From Cristatella mucedo (taxonomy: Eukaryota > Bryozoa > Phylactolaemata > Cristatellidae), in NCBI GenBank assembly GCA_009760855.2, contig WPIO01000131.1:838501-902500 (forward strand): a stretch of DNA of 64,000 nt, written 5' to 3'. Below are positions 34,103 to 46,260 of the stretch, piece by piece (the first letter of the stretch is position 1; each line of letters begins with the position of its first letter). The translations under genes and the position numbers were made by a program. Under the pieces are notes generated by a model. It saw nothing but the letters and a program-made list of their open reading frames with translations. It did not search any database and was not told the DNA's origin.

Positions 34103-34692
34103 AACGTCTTTGGAATAGGAAACATTATTTTTAGGCTACTCCATCAACTTACTTCGAAGCAAAGCGTCGATGCCGTCGTCTAGGCTTGACATTAGCTGCA
34201 ATCAACAACCAAAATGAGAAGGATGACATCGTTAACTACCTCAAGTCTCACAGAGGCAAGCAAAGTCTCACTGATTGCAATACTTTCATAACCAGTGCTT
34301 GGATTGCGCCTCTAGCAGCAAGCTCTACTACCTTCCCGTTTTTTGACTCTCCAGGAAGCAGCGTAGCCTGGTGTTTAAGCTTCAAAGCAGTTTGTGCCAG
34401 AACTAGTGTGGTATGTGGCTTTTTAGAGTTCAATGGAGTCAGTGTTTGGATCGGCTTATCGTTTCAACTAGGTAATGGGAAGCATCCATCACAGTGGACG
34501 TGGGACTGCGGATGTAAACTACTAGGATAGACTGGATACAGTAATTGGGACGCTGGGCAGCCAGATTTTTGGAAAAACCAAGAGTTCTGGGCCTGTTTGC
34601 GACCAGCATCGTATAATTACGCTTGGAATGATGTTCCTTCCACCGAAAAACTTGGATTTGTTTGTAAAAAATTTCGTGAACAACGAAAATGA
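34103..34692 (+). pseudogene. C-type lectin pseudogene, copy B (exons 3-4 only)
   Basis: Exon 3 (34103-34255) reads STYFEAKRRCRRLGLTLAAI; exon 4 (34427-34692) reads VWIGLS, WTWDCGCK, AGQPDF, WACLR and WND, ending FVCKKFREQRK. In-frame TAG codons stand at 34132 (Glu in A) and 34528. It keeps one of the two inner-disulfide cysteines that A lacks (ACLR versus AHLR). Exons 1-2 and the promoter are deleted. The intron between (34256-34426, GC-AG) is 171 bases and happens to be open in frame, so a spurious 114-codon ORF runs through it. Confidence 0.85.
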
Positions 34693-35698
34693 TGTAAAGC
34701 TAGTAATGCATGTTCCCTACGCCCAGAACAATAACAAGTAAGCATTTGCAAGCAATACCACATTCAGTTTGCAGTTGTAGCTTCAACTTTAGGAATGTTT
34801 TCCAAATAGTTTTGCTTGCAGTAATGAATTATTGAGTGCTAAGTTTAGTAAAGCCGGTTCAGTGCGATTTTAAGCGAAGTGAACAATATTTAAGTCCTAG
34901 AAGCCCATTGGGTTTAAGTATTTACGGTTCTCTGTCTCTGGATATTGACAAGGGACAATGCATATCCATGAAGGATACACACGACTAGACTTTATTGACT
35001 GAGAAATTAGGTTTGCACTGATCTTACCCGCCAATGGCATAGCCTTTCTCGGCAATCATGAAAGCTTGCATTCGCAGAAGTCTAGCTTTAATACATTGAA
35101 AAAGGCTAGCAATTCGATCAATGCCATTATTGTTGCTGTGAACAGTGCCCTCCGAGACCGTCACGTCTTTGCATGCCAATCACACATGTTGTAGGAGATG
35201 CAGGTCTATTAGGGCTCTGGCTACACACACAATTTCAAAGCGTAGCCTATGTTTGGTGGCATGAAAAAATACAGTAATAAGATGCCTAATAATTTTCTTT
35301 CGACGTGCACAGTATCGGCACCAAAACGCTCACAGAGGACATGGTAGGTATAGCCTGCAATCGCTGCAAGGAACTAGTGAATGTTGAAAGCGTCTTTTTA
35401 AATTTCTCCTAGTCAGGAATATTTTGTCGTTATTCGTGGAAGAGTTTTTAGGCTTTCGATACACACTGTTCGCAGGTATGCTGCCCTTGGGAGTAGATGT
35501 ATGTTTGTGGGATAGCTAAGCAGTTTGAGCTGGCAGAGCTGGTGGTTGGGTTCCTACTCTAGCTAAGGAGTAGTCTAATAGGCAAGTTTTATTATGATTA
35601 CTAAGCTTAGTGAAAACTTTCCACCATAGGTGCAGCTTGCTTTTTTAGTTATTATGATTTCCTAGGCATTATTTCACCATTGTTATTCCCTTCAAAAA
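34693..35698 (+). other. 3' flank of lectin pseudogene B
   Basis: Aligns with the 3' flanks in A (12665-13330), C and D. No ORF or regulatory site could be supported. Confidence 0.5.
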
Positions 35699-37119
35699 AT
35701 CAAGGAGCTCAATGTTGAAAGTGATTCCTCATATATGAGAACAACGATTGGGATGGCAGACATAGCACTGGCGTTGTTTTAATCATACTTGTCTGACTGT
35801 GTTCAATCCACCTCGTTTGGGGGGGGGGTCAGGTTTCACCCACGAGACAGGTCACCTGTAGAGCTCCTCAAGGCTCTATATTTGGTCCCTTGCTATTCTC
35901 CGTTTATACTTAATCTCTTGGAAAAGTGATTAAGGCCCATGGAAGAGGATATCGCTTTTACGCTTACGATACTCAGTTAAATTCTTCATTAAAACCGTCG
36001 TAATGTGCGGCAGCACCTGAGAAACTGAATGCTTGCTTTGCCATCATTCGATCCTGGATGCCGTAGAGGTTCCTGAAATCAAATAACGATAAAACCGAAC
36101 TGCTGCTTATAGGACACCCTAAGCGTGTGGTTGGATTAAAAGACTTTGTTATTCTGATAGGTGATGCTGTTGTGCGACCATCACCAAGTGCTTGCAATTT
36201 AGGTGTCGTTTTCGACAGCTGCCGAAACTTTACAAGCTTCATTTAAAAGACTGCTTCCACAGCAAGCCATAACGTCAACTCCCTATCCAAGATTAAGAGT
36301 TGTCTTCGACAGCGACTAGTCAACGATTTTTGAATAGCTCCTTAGTTCTTTCTCGGCTTGATTATTGTAATTCCCGATTCCCTGGGTTACCAAAGAAAGC
36401 AATTAGGCTACTCAGCTGACTGAGAACATGGCTGCAAGGCTAGTATTCAAATCCCAGAGGTTGGAGCACGTTTCTTCTTTACTAAAAGAGCCAGTGTGGA
36501 TGCCGGTTGAGCAACGGATACGGAGCCAAGTTTATACGCTGACCCACAAGGCCCGCCATGGCTTGGCTCCTTCGTACCTAGCCGAACTGTTGCATCCATT
36601 TCAGCCTGTTTGAGCTCTCAGGTCGTGTGTGGACAATATATATTAGCTGTTCCATTCCTTTGCATAAAGACCGTAAGCAACAGAAGGTTTAGCTCTGCAG
36701 GTACTAGGCTGTGGAACTCGCTTCCGCGAGTCTTACACAAAGAATACAAATCTTCCGCTGGTTGCTGACTATGGCAAATTTATTATATGATTATTGTCTA
36801 TGATATCTATAAATATTGTCTATGATAATCAATGCTGGTTATGACAATTCTTATGCAACGACAACTACTCTCCTACTGCCGACTATGGCTCATTCTTTTC
36901 AGCGGTCCTGCGCTGCTTCTTCCTGCTATTCACTACCTCAACTGCTCTCCTGACTCGGCTATGCTTCCCATTTTATCTTCGTTGCTCAACACGAAGTTTG
37001 TTGGCTATTGATTGCTTACCTAATGCCGCTTAGGCTGCGAATGGGCTATACAAAACTCTCCTACGTAACACCAACATAGTCTTTATGACTTTGTGGAGTC
37101 TGACGGAGATACATACATA
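35699..37119 (+). mobile_element. LINE family 2 with degenerate RT domain
   Basis: The longest family 2 copy here, plus strand. The RT region (35830-35980) holds remnants of the G-Q-S-x-L-G-P block, and the catalytic box reads YAYD instead of YADD (GYRFYAYDTQL). The C-terminal part reads MAARLVFKSQRLEHVSSLLK and HKARHGLAPSYLAELLH. The end is tgacggagatacatacataa. A run of nine to ten G occurs near 35820. It has many frame breaks. Confidence 0.85.
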
Positions 37120-38282
37120 AATGCAATTACTAGCAGTCCATGGGTCATACCCTGTTCAAACACTTCGTTTAGAACAAATGCACGTAATACAATATTTGCC
37201 TTTCAAAATGAGGCGTTCCTAGCAGTTGTATTAAACATGCATTTTGTAGAAAACTTAATATTTCCTATATTTAAGATGCCCAAGATTGTTGGATTTTGAC
37301 GTTCGAATATTAAAAGCAAAAGCTTGACGAGTATTTCGTACCAGTAAGCTTACCTCAAACAAACGAATCGAAGATCTCTGAGTATTCTCCTGTGCTACCT
37401 GCACTTATTTCCGGCCGGCCTGCACTAAGAAGTCATCGATGAATACGTGAACTAATGAAGGTTGCCATCGGTAAACAGAAACGGACCCAGGATCATAGCA
37501 AGAGCTAAAATTTGGTATTCGGCGAGACTGATTTTTGAGGCTTTTCGATAGCAAAGCAGTAAAATAGCTTCTCAAGCGTTCTTGAAGTTGCTGAACAGCC
37601 CTAAAGCATGAAAGTTAAAGATACAAGTACTGCAACCAATTATAACTGTTATTTCGCGACTTCTGACCTATATTTGTGAAAGTATTTTTATCTTAACTTC
37701 TTTGACTATACAAAACGTCGAAATAGTTTGACGATTTTTCATCAAAAACCTGCCAAATAGTGCTCTGAATCTAAAATGGTTGACATCGATCCATAGTAAC
37801 TCTAGAATTAGTGTATAACGGTTCCTTTGATCGTGATGCATTTTCCAAAATTAGCTGCCTCTAATTAGGTCACAAAACACATTTACTGTTCTAATGACGC
37901 GTTATGTAAAGTTGAAGTAAATATTTACTGCACTAGACATTTCTGCGTCGGCGATTGCTTACGATAAAGAGCACAGTAACAGTTACTAAGCTTCATCACG
38001 AGAATTATTTAGCGTAGGTAAGCAAATAATCATAAACTAATAAAGCATAATATTTTTATGTAAGTGTCTAGCTATTGGATTAATCTGTAAGCAAATACTC
38101 GACAGATTTTATTAACTAAACATTATTCATACTAGACAAATTGCACTCCAAATCTCAGGCATTGCCTCTCTGCAGTTCTATCCTGCTCTTAACTAGCTAA
38201 CCGTTATATACCGTATAATTTTGCTAAAATAAAATTACAATAATTTGGAAGAGTTGGCTGTTCCCCAATCAAACTCTCAAGA
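37120..38282 (+). other. Unit B continuation, no gene recognised
   Basis: Aligns with A 13420-14520, D 520-1020 (inverted) and C 50930-51400 (inverted). No coding signal was found. Confidence 0.5.
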
Positions 38283-38699
38283 CCCCTAGTTCTCCAGTCA
38301 GGGTCTAGGCTCCGGTTTGGGCTCCTCGTCTCCTTCTGGTCGTTCACCAAAATAGATTGAGGTAGCCTGATTGCGGGGAGGTATTCCCTCCGCAAGAGTG
38401 CGTGCTCTGTTGGGAGCATGTAAGGAGTGAGGAGATCAAACTGAGCTAGACGCGCAGCGACTTCGTGTGCTTGTGAATAGAGCTCAGTAAAATCCCCAAG
38501 CTGTGTGTCTCGCTTTCCAATTGACGCCGCGGACTAACGACCCATTTTAGTAACGATAAGTAGGTCAGCATCAGAAACGCTCGTTTCGTGGCGGCCAGCT
38601 TATTGCGCGTAGACGCACACCGAACGGCATTAGGTGCTAGGTTGCACCGATAGGTAACCGGCATGTTAAGCCTACTCCGCCAAACCTTCGGCGTTAAAA
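38283..38699 (-). other. GC-rich insertion with a coding-like minus-strand frame
   Basis: About 417 bases are present only in unit B; A and D are continuous across this point. Composition is clearly richer in GC than the flanks. One minus-strand frame is open for about 100 codons with a single TAG before a further open stretch. It reads GRHETSVSDADLLIVTKMG, stop, then SIGKRDTQLGDFTELYSQAH, MLPTEHALLRREYLPAIRLP and SLDPDWRTRG. I do not recognise the family; a mobile-element gag-like or other ORF fragment is possible. Confidence 0.45.
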
Positions 38700-39870
38700 T
38701 CGTTAATTACATATCCAAAACTGCAGTAAGAGTCTGCAAATGGAATGGCTACCAATACTCACGAAGTTTATTCATGCTGTATTTCCGAATTCGGAATGGA
38801 ATTTGTGTTTGACCATTCATATCCAAGGGAAAAGAGAAAACAGTTTAAGCAAACGTGGAAGAGTTGGCATTTCATGCTGGTGCGAGGGTTGAGTATAGCT
38901 CAGTGTCTTACTAGCCTCAATACGATGAAAGCATTTTAAAACGTAATGATATAGTCTTAGTCCCTACAATATTCTAGATTATGGTGACATGCAAAGTGCT
39001 TGGGGATACTGAGTGGCTGTCCCGTTAATCGCAATCCACATCAGCTATTGCAAACTAACTAAAATTTCCTCATGAATCTTGCTGACATCCAAAGTTTTTC
39101 AGTAACTGATCTCGCTGACCTTCACGAAATGAAAACGTAGTATTATGCACGACCTGCATCCAATCTTCTGGCATGTTGTACTACTCTGGCCATATCGACC
39201 CAAGGTACAACTCAAACTGTAGGAGGGGCTGTTGCAAGCTAAGAGCGAAACATAGAATAAAACGGTGAACTTCAAGAGTGCGTGTTTTGTAATTATGAGA
39301 AAAATCTGCATTACTATGCTCTCGCCATCTGCATTAAAGTAGGAAAGTTTTGTGCTTGCTTCTTTTCTAATAGATGTAATTGTTACCAGTTAAAACTCAA
39401 CCCTAAAGCAGCTAAGCCTGAACGTGCCTGATGTGCTCCAACTAAGTCTAGTACAAATCTCGCAATTTATTGACAGTGAAAATAGTGTCTACCAAGTCAT
39501 AAGCTCGGAAGGAGTAAATACAGCATCAGCAGCATTGTATTAGAGGTTCTCGCTGAAGCTTGCTATCGCAATGAGCAGAGACGAGGCTACAGTGCTTGCC
39601 AGGTGGGACATGCCACACCTTCACAGACTCCTGCAAGCACTATATTTAAGGAATTAATCTTCTTAGGTCAGGTCAATGCAGTTGAAAGCGAGAGTACATG
39701 CCAAAGGGTGGCAAACTTTGGTAGCTTTTACATTTCCAAAAGGGGCTCTAAACAAATGCTAACGAAATTAGCTGATAGAAGTTGGTCCAAATGGCCTCTG
39801 CAATTTTAATAGAAAGAGCAGGTGGTACCTTGCCAGATGAAAAAGAATCAGATGGGTAGGCATGACAACA
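38700..39870 (+). other. Unit B continuation
   Basis: Aligns with the start of the window (inverted, D 1-520) and with A 15100-15890. A 64-codon ORF (38745-38939) also exists in D but was rejected as coding (see rejected list). Confidence 0.5.
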
Positions 39871-42345
39871 GTAATATTATAAATTATTCATTGCACATTT
39901 TGTGTTATAAAAACTTTACATTTGCAGCAAAGGAAGCATGATTGCATGGTTCGTGGTAATATGCTCATCTACAAAAAGCATGACACGGTTCGCTGTAACA
40001 TGCCAAATAGTGGCAGTAGGCACTCAGTCACCACAGAAATGACAAATCACACGGACTTCCTAAATGCTCCGATAGACAAATGCGTTTAGAACTTATATAC
40101 AAATGTTGTCAAGTAGTACAATGTAGAGACACCAGTGGGAAGTGAGCCACAAAATTTGCGAGTTAGAGAAGTTCAGGTTAGCTAGAAGTAGGGTGATGCG
40201 GCTGCTGACACGCTCAAGACGATCAAGCCTCGCTGTACAGTTTTGCCCCAGCTGGAAGTGTCTAATTGCACATGCTGGAGACCCGGCGTGCAGGAGTTAC
40301 CATAGTCGAGACGGGTTGTCTCAAATACCTGGACCAATTTAGGTATGGTATCCCTGTCTAAAAAAGCCCGAGTTTTAGCTGCATTATGTAGCTGAAAGTA
40401 GGTACACTTGACGGTTAAGATGATGTGGTCGTCTGATGTAAGGTCACTTTGGAATAAGACTCCTAGATTTTGAAAGAATCAATGGGAGATATGCTGGTCG
40501 AGCCTATTTTGAGCTTCAGGTCTCTGCAATTACCGAATCGCACTTGTTTGCTCTTTTCCTGCGATCTGCGTGCCGATGTAGTCAATACATGCACCTAGGA
40601 AGTTAAGGAAATTCGACGTGCAAAATGAATTGGAAGGATCAAAGGAAAAGTGTACCTGAATGTCATTTTGGTAAAAGTGAAAATGTTGATAGTTCCTGGC
40701 AATCGCACCGGCAAGAAAAAGAGCATAAACAGTGAAATGAACTTGACCAATCACTAACCCCGAGGTACTCCATACTTCCTTGGCTATTCTCTGAAGATCT
40801 TTATCCTTTCACGTCGAGAGCCGGACGAGGCAAAGGTTTGAGATACCACGCACTTCATGAGTTTATTGGATGATCTTTACTTTATTGAAATTAATACTAT
40901 AGAAAACCTCTGAGATAGTACCCGAAACCATGTAAGTGCCATGCCGAAGATCCCAAGTGCAGATTAGAGGCACTCAAAAGGAACTTGGTGATCGAGAATA
41001 TGAAAAGCTGCCAAAAGACTGAACACAGCGAGCCCATATAATCTACCTAAGTCTGCATTCATAAGTAGGTCATCATGCACTAAAAGCAATGCTGAATTTT
41101 TGCAGTGACTGACTCTAAAATCAGACTGAAACTTACTGTAAGTTTGAATTTTAATATACGAGTTCAGCTCGTCAGCTAAGACTCATCACAAATTCTTCGA
41201 TAAGAACTTTGTAAGTGTGACTGGGCGAAAGTTGCTCACGTCCTCTTACTCTATTGTTGCTTCCTAGAGTATTGGCTTAAATAAATAATTCTTCTAAGAT
41301 GCTAGGATATGACCCGAGGCTCGGAAATTGTTAGCATGTCAGTAATGCATGGTAGCAACAGTGCATCTATGCACCATAGAAGCAGGACATTGGGATTAGG
41401 GCCCAGAAGAATTAGTTGGCTTCTTTGATTAGGATATGAACATCAGGACGAGATTACCAGTGACTTCCTGCAATGTGAATGTTGCGTTGAAGTCAGGAAA
41501 TGTGGAACAGGAATCCATTGATGATTCTGATACCATAGGGATGGACTGCAGGATCTTGTCAATGTTGTATACAAAGCAAGGTCCGTATGCTGACCCACAA
41601 GGCCAGCAAAGGCTCGGCTTCTCCGTAATTAGCTAAACTGTTGCACTAATTTCAGGCTCTTCGTGCCCTTAGGTCCTGTTAGGACAATAAGTTAGCCGTT
41701 CTATTTCTGCTCTTAAAGGCCGTCGGTGACAGAAGCTTTAGAGCTGCAGGTCCCAGACTGTGGAAATCGCTTCTACGATTCTCAGGCAACGACAACGGCT
41801 TTCCTGCTGCCGACTACGTCACATACTGTCCAGCTGTCCAGAGCTGCTGATTTCATGTCACTCACTACCGCAACTGCTCTCCTGACTCTGCTATGCTTCC
41901 CACTATCTCTTTGTTGCATGACATAAAGCCTTTTGGCTGCCGAATGCGTATCGAAAGCCGCTTAGGCTGTGAGAGAACTATTCAGAACTCACCAGCCTAA
42001 TATCCACAAAGTTTCTGCAGACTTACTGACAAAGATACATGAGATGAAATTGCATTACACTAAATCACATCGCATTACAACTAACTGGTAAAAAAAAGGG
42101 ATCCATGAGAGCATCACAAGAATCATCGGATAAGGTGCTAACTTGAAAGTGGGGAAGGAGATAATTGGTTGTAGGCATCGCATTTGTGGGTTGTAAATCT
42201 GTGATTCCACGATAATTTTATAGAAGTCATACTTGACTTCTGCTAGAATTTATTGGTACGATCTAATTTAGTCTGCGCATTCCAGTTGATGGACAATCGG
42301 TCTGGCTCTTTTGTATACATGAGCCAGAGAATAAATATACAAGCC
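39871..42345 (-). mobile_element. Old LINE family 1 copy shared with units A and E
   Basis: A long degenerate family 1 element. The 3' UTR is at 39880-40110, thumb and RT regions at 40130-41260 with frame breaks everywhere, and upstream sequence (gtacgatctaatttagtc, ccagttgatggacaatcgg) resumes at 42062-42345 after a family 2 insertion. The upstream block matches 45280-45400 in another family 1 copy. The same insertion in A has lost its interior. Confidence 0.75.
41578..42060 (+). mobile_element. LINE family 2, 3' end, nested in the old family 1 LINE
   Basis: It starts at gctgacccacaaggccagc (the family 2 HKARHG coding block) and ends with the gacaaagatacatgagatg tail. The family 1 sequence continues on both sides. 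Confidence 0.75.
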
Positions 42346-43490
42346 ATCTAGTAAACCAACCTTGAAGTTGAACGCTGCTTGTTTGGTAGCAAGGGAGGGT
42401 CAACTAGAAATGGTGCAGCATGGTCAGTTGAAGTTGGAGTCATGCAATCCTGGCTCCAAAGTCTTACACCAATTGAAGGTGCGTGATTAGAAAACCCGGG
42501 AGCGGCGAAATACAGAAGTCTACGTTACGTGTCGAATTCACAGCGGCCGGTTGATGTTCAGTGTCCCTCGCTAAGCTAGCCAGAATTATTATGAAGTTAG
42601 TACGATAAAAGCAGTCACACATGATTTTTGGAACTCACATAGTCATCTAAAGAAATGTCACTTCATAACGATACACCTCAATCCCACACAGAAGCGATTC
42701 TTTATGTATTGTCAGCCCGGCTTCGAATGAATACCTGTTAAATTACTAAGCTCCTCTAGGCTTTAACGTATTTAGCAAGGTAATGTTTGCTTGCCAAATT
42801 ATAAAAATTCTAAGCGGCCGCATGTGTGTGACTTTTAGAAATACACACAGAGACGAAGTGTAGTGATTTTAAATTGCTAAAAAATGAAAGCAAATAAAAA
42901 TACGCTGCTGTAGCGATTTTGTTTTAGCGTGCATGCCGTGGTGTATTGCGCTTGGCAATTAAACGGATATAAGAGAGAAAATGAATCGTTAGAATACGCA
43001 AACAAGCTTTAAATGTTAAACCGCAACCTATGCTTATAGTTCCTCGGATTATAAATGACTGTAGCGTGTTAGGAAGGCTGACAAATTATGGACGATAATG
43101 CGTCTCGCCAGCGAGAACTTACAGCTTGATTCTATAAATAACATGCTAAGAGTAAAGACAGAAGTTACACAACAATAAGCTCCGGGTTCGACTTTTCCAT
43201 TCACACGAACTCTGATTCTTTGCTGAATTGCAGGGCAGCTTTGATTTCCCGTGTTAATTGACTGGGTTTTCTTCGTTGACTAGAGAGCTTTTGCCGTGAA
43301 CAAAAATATCTGGCAACCTACGGCCGTAACGTATTTAGTTTTTTCATTGTATTTTCAACGAAGAAGAATATTTTCCAAGCACATTCTACGCCTGCTAGAT
43401 GGCCTCTGGTTGAAATATCAGGGTAAAATACATTCGGCAATAGATCTCTTAAAAACAGTCACTTTGCCTGCGCTTGAGTTTGGCTGATTC
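42346..43490 (+). other. Unit B 3' end
   Basis: Aligns block by block with A 16270-17335 (for example tcaactagaa, aacatgctaagagtaaagac and ttccattcacacgaac). No gene is recognised. Confidence 0.5.
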
Positions 43491-43860
43491 GGACGTTTGT
43501 CTGATACAACCACACCATCGTACTCTCGCGCGTGCAACACTGTCCTACTGGCAGTCGCGCGACTAGCTCGCTAGTAGTGCTAGTTAAAGATGCTACAGTT
43601 TGCATGCTGATTTTATCGCTTCACCTCCCATAAAAAATAACCCATATTAACACATAATCCTTTCATTGCTTCTCCTCCACACGCAAACAGCGAGCCGTTA
43701 GTATTCGATAATTGTTCCTGCACGAGCGAGGAAGAAACCTGTGACGAAAAGTACCTAGAGCGACTCACAAAAGGAGCGTGATCTAATATTGCCAGTGCAT
43801 CTATCATTACTCAAGCGACATCTGGTAATTATTTACACTACAACTTAATTCATACGTAAT
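43491..43860. other. Spacer between units B and E
   Basis: Contains GC-rich palindromic words (gtcgcgcgac, actagctcgctagt) near 43550-43580 that stand out from the AT-rich context. A 64-codon minus-strand ORF (43613-43807) has no recognised motif. Confidence 0.35.
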
Positions 43861-44405
43861 TAGGCTGTGTAAGGGAGTCTAATAACTTTACCCAACTTCC
43901 CAGGTACATGATAAATGGGCTAAAAGTGACCGGCAAGAGATTAAAGGTTTTATAGAGAATTAGTAATAAACAGTTGAGGAGCAACTAATGTAATTATACC
44001 ACATATCTAAATAATAACCGATCTCCCAAGTCTTCGTTTTTATGCAAAAATGATGATTCCCACTTTCAACTCACCGTATCCACCAAGCTTCAACAAGTTG
44101 ACTTTCACGATGCAGGTGCCGATTCGTGGTTTCACCAGCAGTATGGGCAGATTTTCCAGCTTGCTGAGTCAGACGAACGGTACCTTCAGATTCCTTTCAT
44201 TCGCCAGTTCAGAGTGTAGGTGTCAGGAATTTTGAATCAGCATCTCGCCTATCTGGACGGGCTTGCACTCTTGCCACCATCTATTAAATACATCTTTCTG
44301 CAGACTCGGCAGGTCGGAAAACGTAGTGGCCTGCCACTTAACAGTCACTTTAGCTGTCTCAAGCGTCTTTCCGAGTTGAAATTTCGAATGATCTACAAGA
44401 CCTAT

Positions 44406-45417
44406 AGCTGTGAGGTATCCCATATTTAAAAGGGACCTCGGATGATCTTTTTCTATTCACATAATACTCTATTGTCTCCCGTTGAGATCTACCTAAACCG
44501 TTGCAGAGAAGTGCCAGTGATGCCCAGGTAAGATGAGGGGCACTCAAGAAGGACTTGGCGGTCGATAATATTAAAAGCAACCGAAAGATCGAGCAAAGAA
44601 AGCAGAGACACTCTACCTACATCTGCATTCCTAAGTAGGTCTTTGTACACCCAAAGCCAAAGTCAGGCTGGAACCTACTAACAAGGTTTGAAGTTTCAGT
44701 ATATAAGTTTAGCTGGTCGGCTGCGACTCGTTCCAGTGTCTTTGACTTTACAGGTAGAACGGGGACTGAGCTGTAGTTGCTTAAGTTCTCTTGGTCTAGT
44801 GTCACTTTCTTAAGTAGTGGCCTGACTACAGTTTTTGTGTGTAAAGGTGCTTGGACATGACCTGAGGCAAGTGACGTATTAATGTTGTTGGTTATGCATG
44901 GCAGCAGCAGATCAATGCAAGGGAAGTGCAGGACAGTATGAATAGGGTACAAAAGACTTGCTGACTTCTTTGATTGGGATATAAGCTCCAGGACGTGATT
45001 ACTAGTGACCTGCTTGAATATAGAAACCAAGGTGCTGCACAGAATCGAGGAACAGGATTCTAGTGGGAATGTAGCAATGGCAAGGACGGACTTCTTGATC
45101 TTAACTATCTTCTAGACAAAGAAGCTAGATAAGTGATCAACTAGATCATCGCAGGGATTATCAGGCAAAGAGCTAACCCGTGAGAGGTTTAGCAGATTGT
45201 TGATCGTCGACATTAGCATTTTTGGATAGTGCCTCCGTGATTCAACTACGTTTTTACGAAAGCTAGACACGGCCTTTGCTAGGATCGTTTGGTACGATCA
45301 GCTGTAGTCCAGGAATTCCAGTTGACGGACAGTCAGTCCCGATATTTTGTATGCTCATGCTACAGAATATACGGGCCAACAATTTAGCAAACCAAACCTG
45401 CGATCAGAGCCCTATTT
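44406..45417 (-). mobile_element. LINE family 1, RT N-terminal region
   Basis: The minus-strand frame 45030-44617 carries ITNNINTSLASGHVQAP, VVRPLLKKVTLDQENLSNY and KTLERVAADQLNLYTETSNL, the typical start of the RT domain. Downstream frames carry the later part up to FKYGIPHS. The 3' end was lost. Confidence 0.8.
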
Positions 45418-45556
45418 TTTCTACTAATAATAGTAATGATACACTTGATAAAGCGCCCGAAGAGAACTCAATCTCTATCTGTGCGATGTACATTTGCTGC
45501 AAAGAAAACGCACTCGTACGGAGAGTGGTATCATGCTTGAAAAATAACAAATATAC
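45418..45556 (-). mobile_element. LINE family 1, short 3' tail
   Basis: The (ATA)n tail and gatacacttgataaagcgcc are followed by about 100 bases of 3' UTR, then an abrupt change of orientation. Confidence 0.7.
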
Positions 45557-46260
45557 AATTTGACATCCCGTCTTAACTTCTGTAACTCACTGCTTGCTGG
45601 CATACCGGCTTGTGCGATTGGCCGATGATAGGTGGTGCGAAACTACACAGCTAGGCTTGTCTGTCGCGAGTGTTCCAATTGCCACGTCACACCACTTCTC
45701 TCTGACATGCACCGGCTAACAGTCAAGCAACGGATCGACTTCAAGGTCTTGTCGCTCACTTGTAGGTCACTTCATTCTTTGGCTCCAGCCTATCTCTCAG
45801 ATTTTCACCCCACCTGGCCAAGCATCGTACCATCCGCCTTGCGGAATCCAACAGTTTACTTAAACTTCGTACGAGCCTCAAATCAATTAGAGACCATGCA
45901 TTTAGTTTATATGCTCCCAAAGCCTGGAACTCCCTCCCGATCTGCATAAGAACGTCCGAGTGACTCGACCACATTTAAAAATAACTTAAAAACACACCTA
46001 TTTAGGATAGCATTTAGTGGGTCCCTGTGATTCGTTCTTTACGTACCTATAGGTGCTGACACTGTGCATGCTGCCACTAACCACATTTGCCTGCTGACCT
46101 TGGGCATGTCACCCCTAACCATGTTATTCATGTTGTTATCAACCATGATATTACTCAACATTCAATCGGGCTTTCAATTCGCGGCAAATGTAAAGCGCCT
46201 AGAAAGAGATTGAGTTCTTTGGGGGTGCTTTATCAAGTGCATTATTATTATTATTATTAT
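45557..46260 (+). mobile_element. LINE family 1, 3' end
   Basis: The plus-strand C-terminal ORF2 (RECSNCHVTPLLSDMHRLTV, SLHSLAPAYLSDFHP) and the full 3' UTR end in (ATT)n at 46260. It lies tail to tail with the minus-strand LINE that follows. Confidence 0.85.

Larger units (their letters stand above)
28030..43490 (+). repeat. Lectin segmental-duplication unit, copy B
   Basis: Direct-orientation copy of unit A, expanded by insertions (LINEs at 28348, 32761, 35699 and 39871; SINEs at 29215 and 30395; an unknown insert at 38283). The sequence jumps near 31640 from the A-8880 position to the A-10930 position, so promoter, exon 1 and exon 2 are gone. The 3' end (42900-43490) matches A 16690-17335. 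Confidence 0.75.

Noticed and set aside
34186-34530. 114-codon ORF through the B lectin region
   Set aside because: It joins exon 3, an open intron and part of exon 4 by chance; both flanking exons carry stops, and splicing explains the CTLD better.
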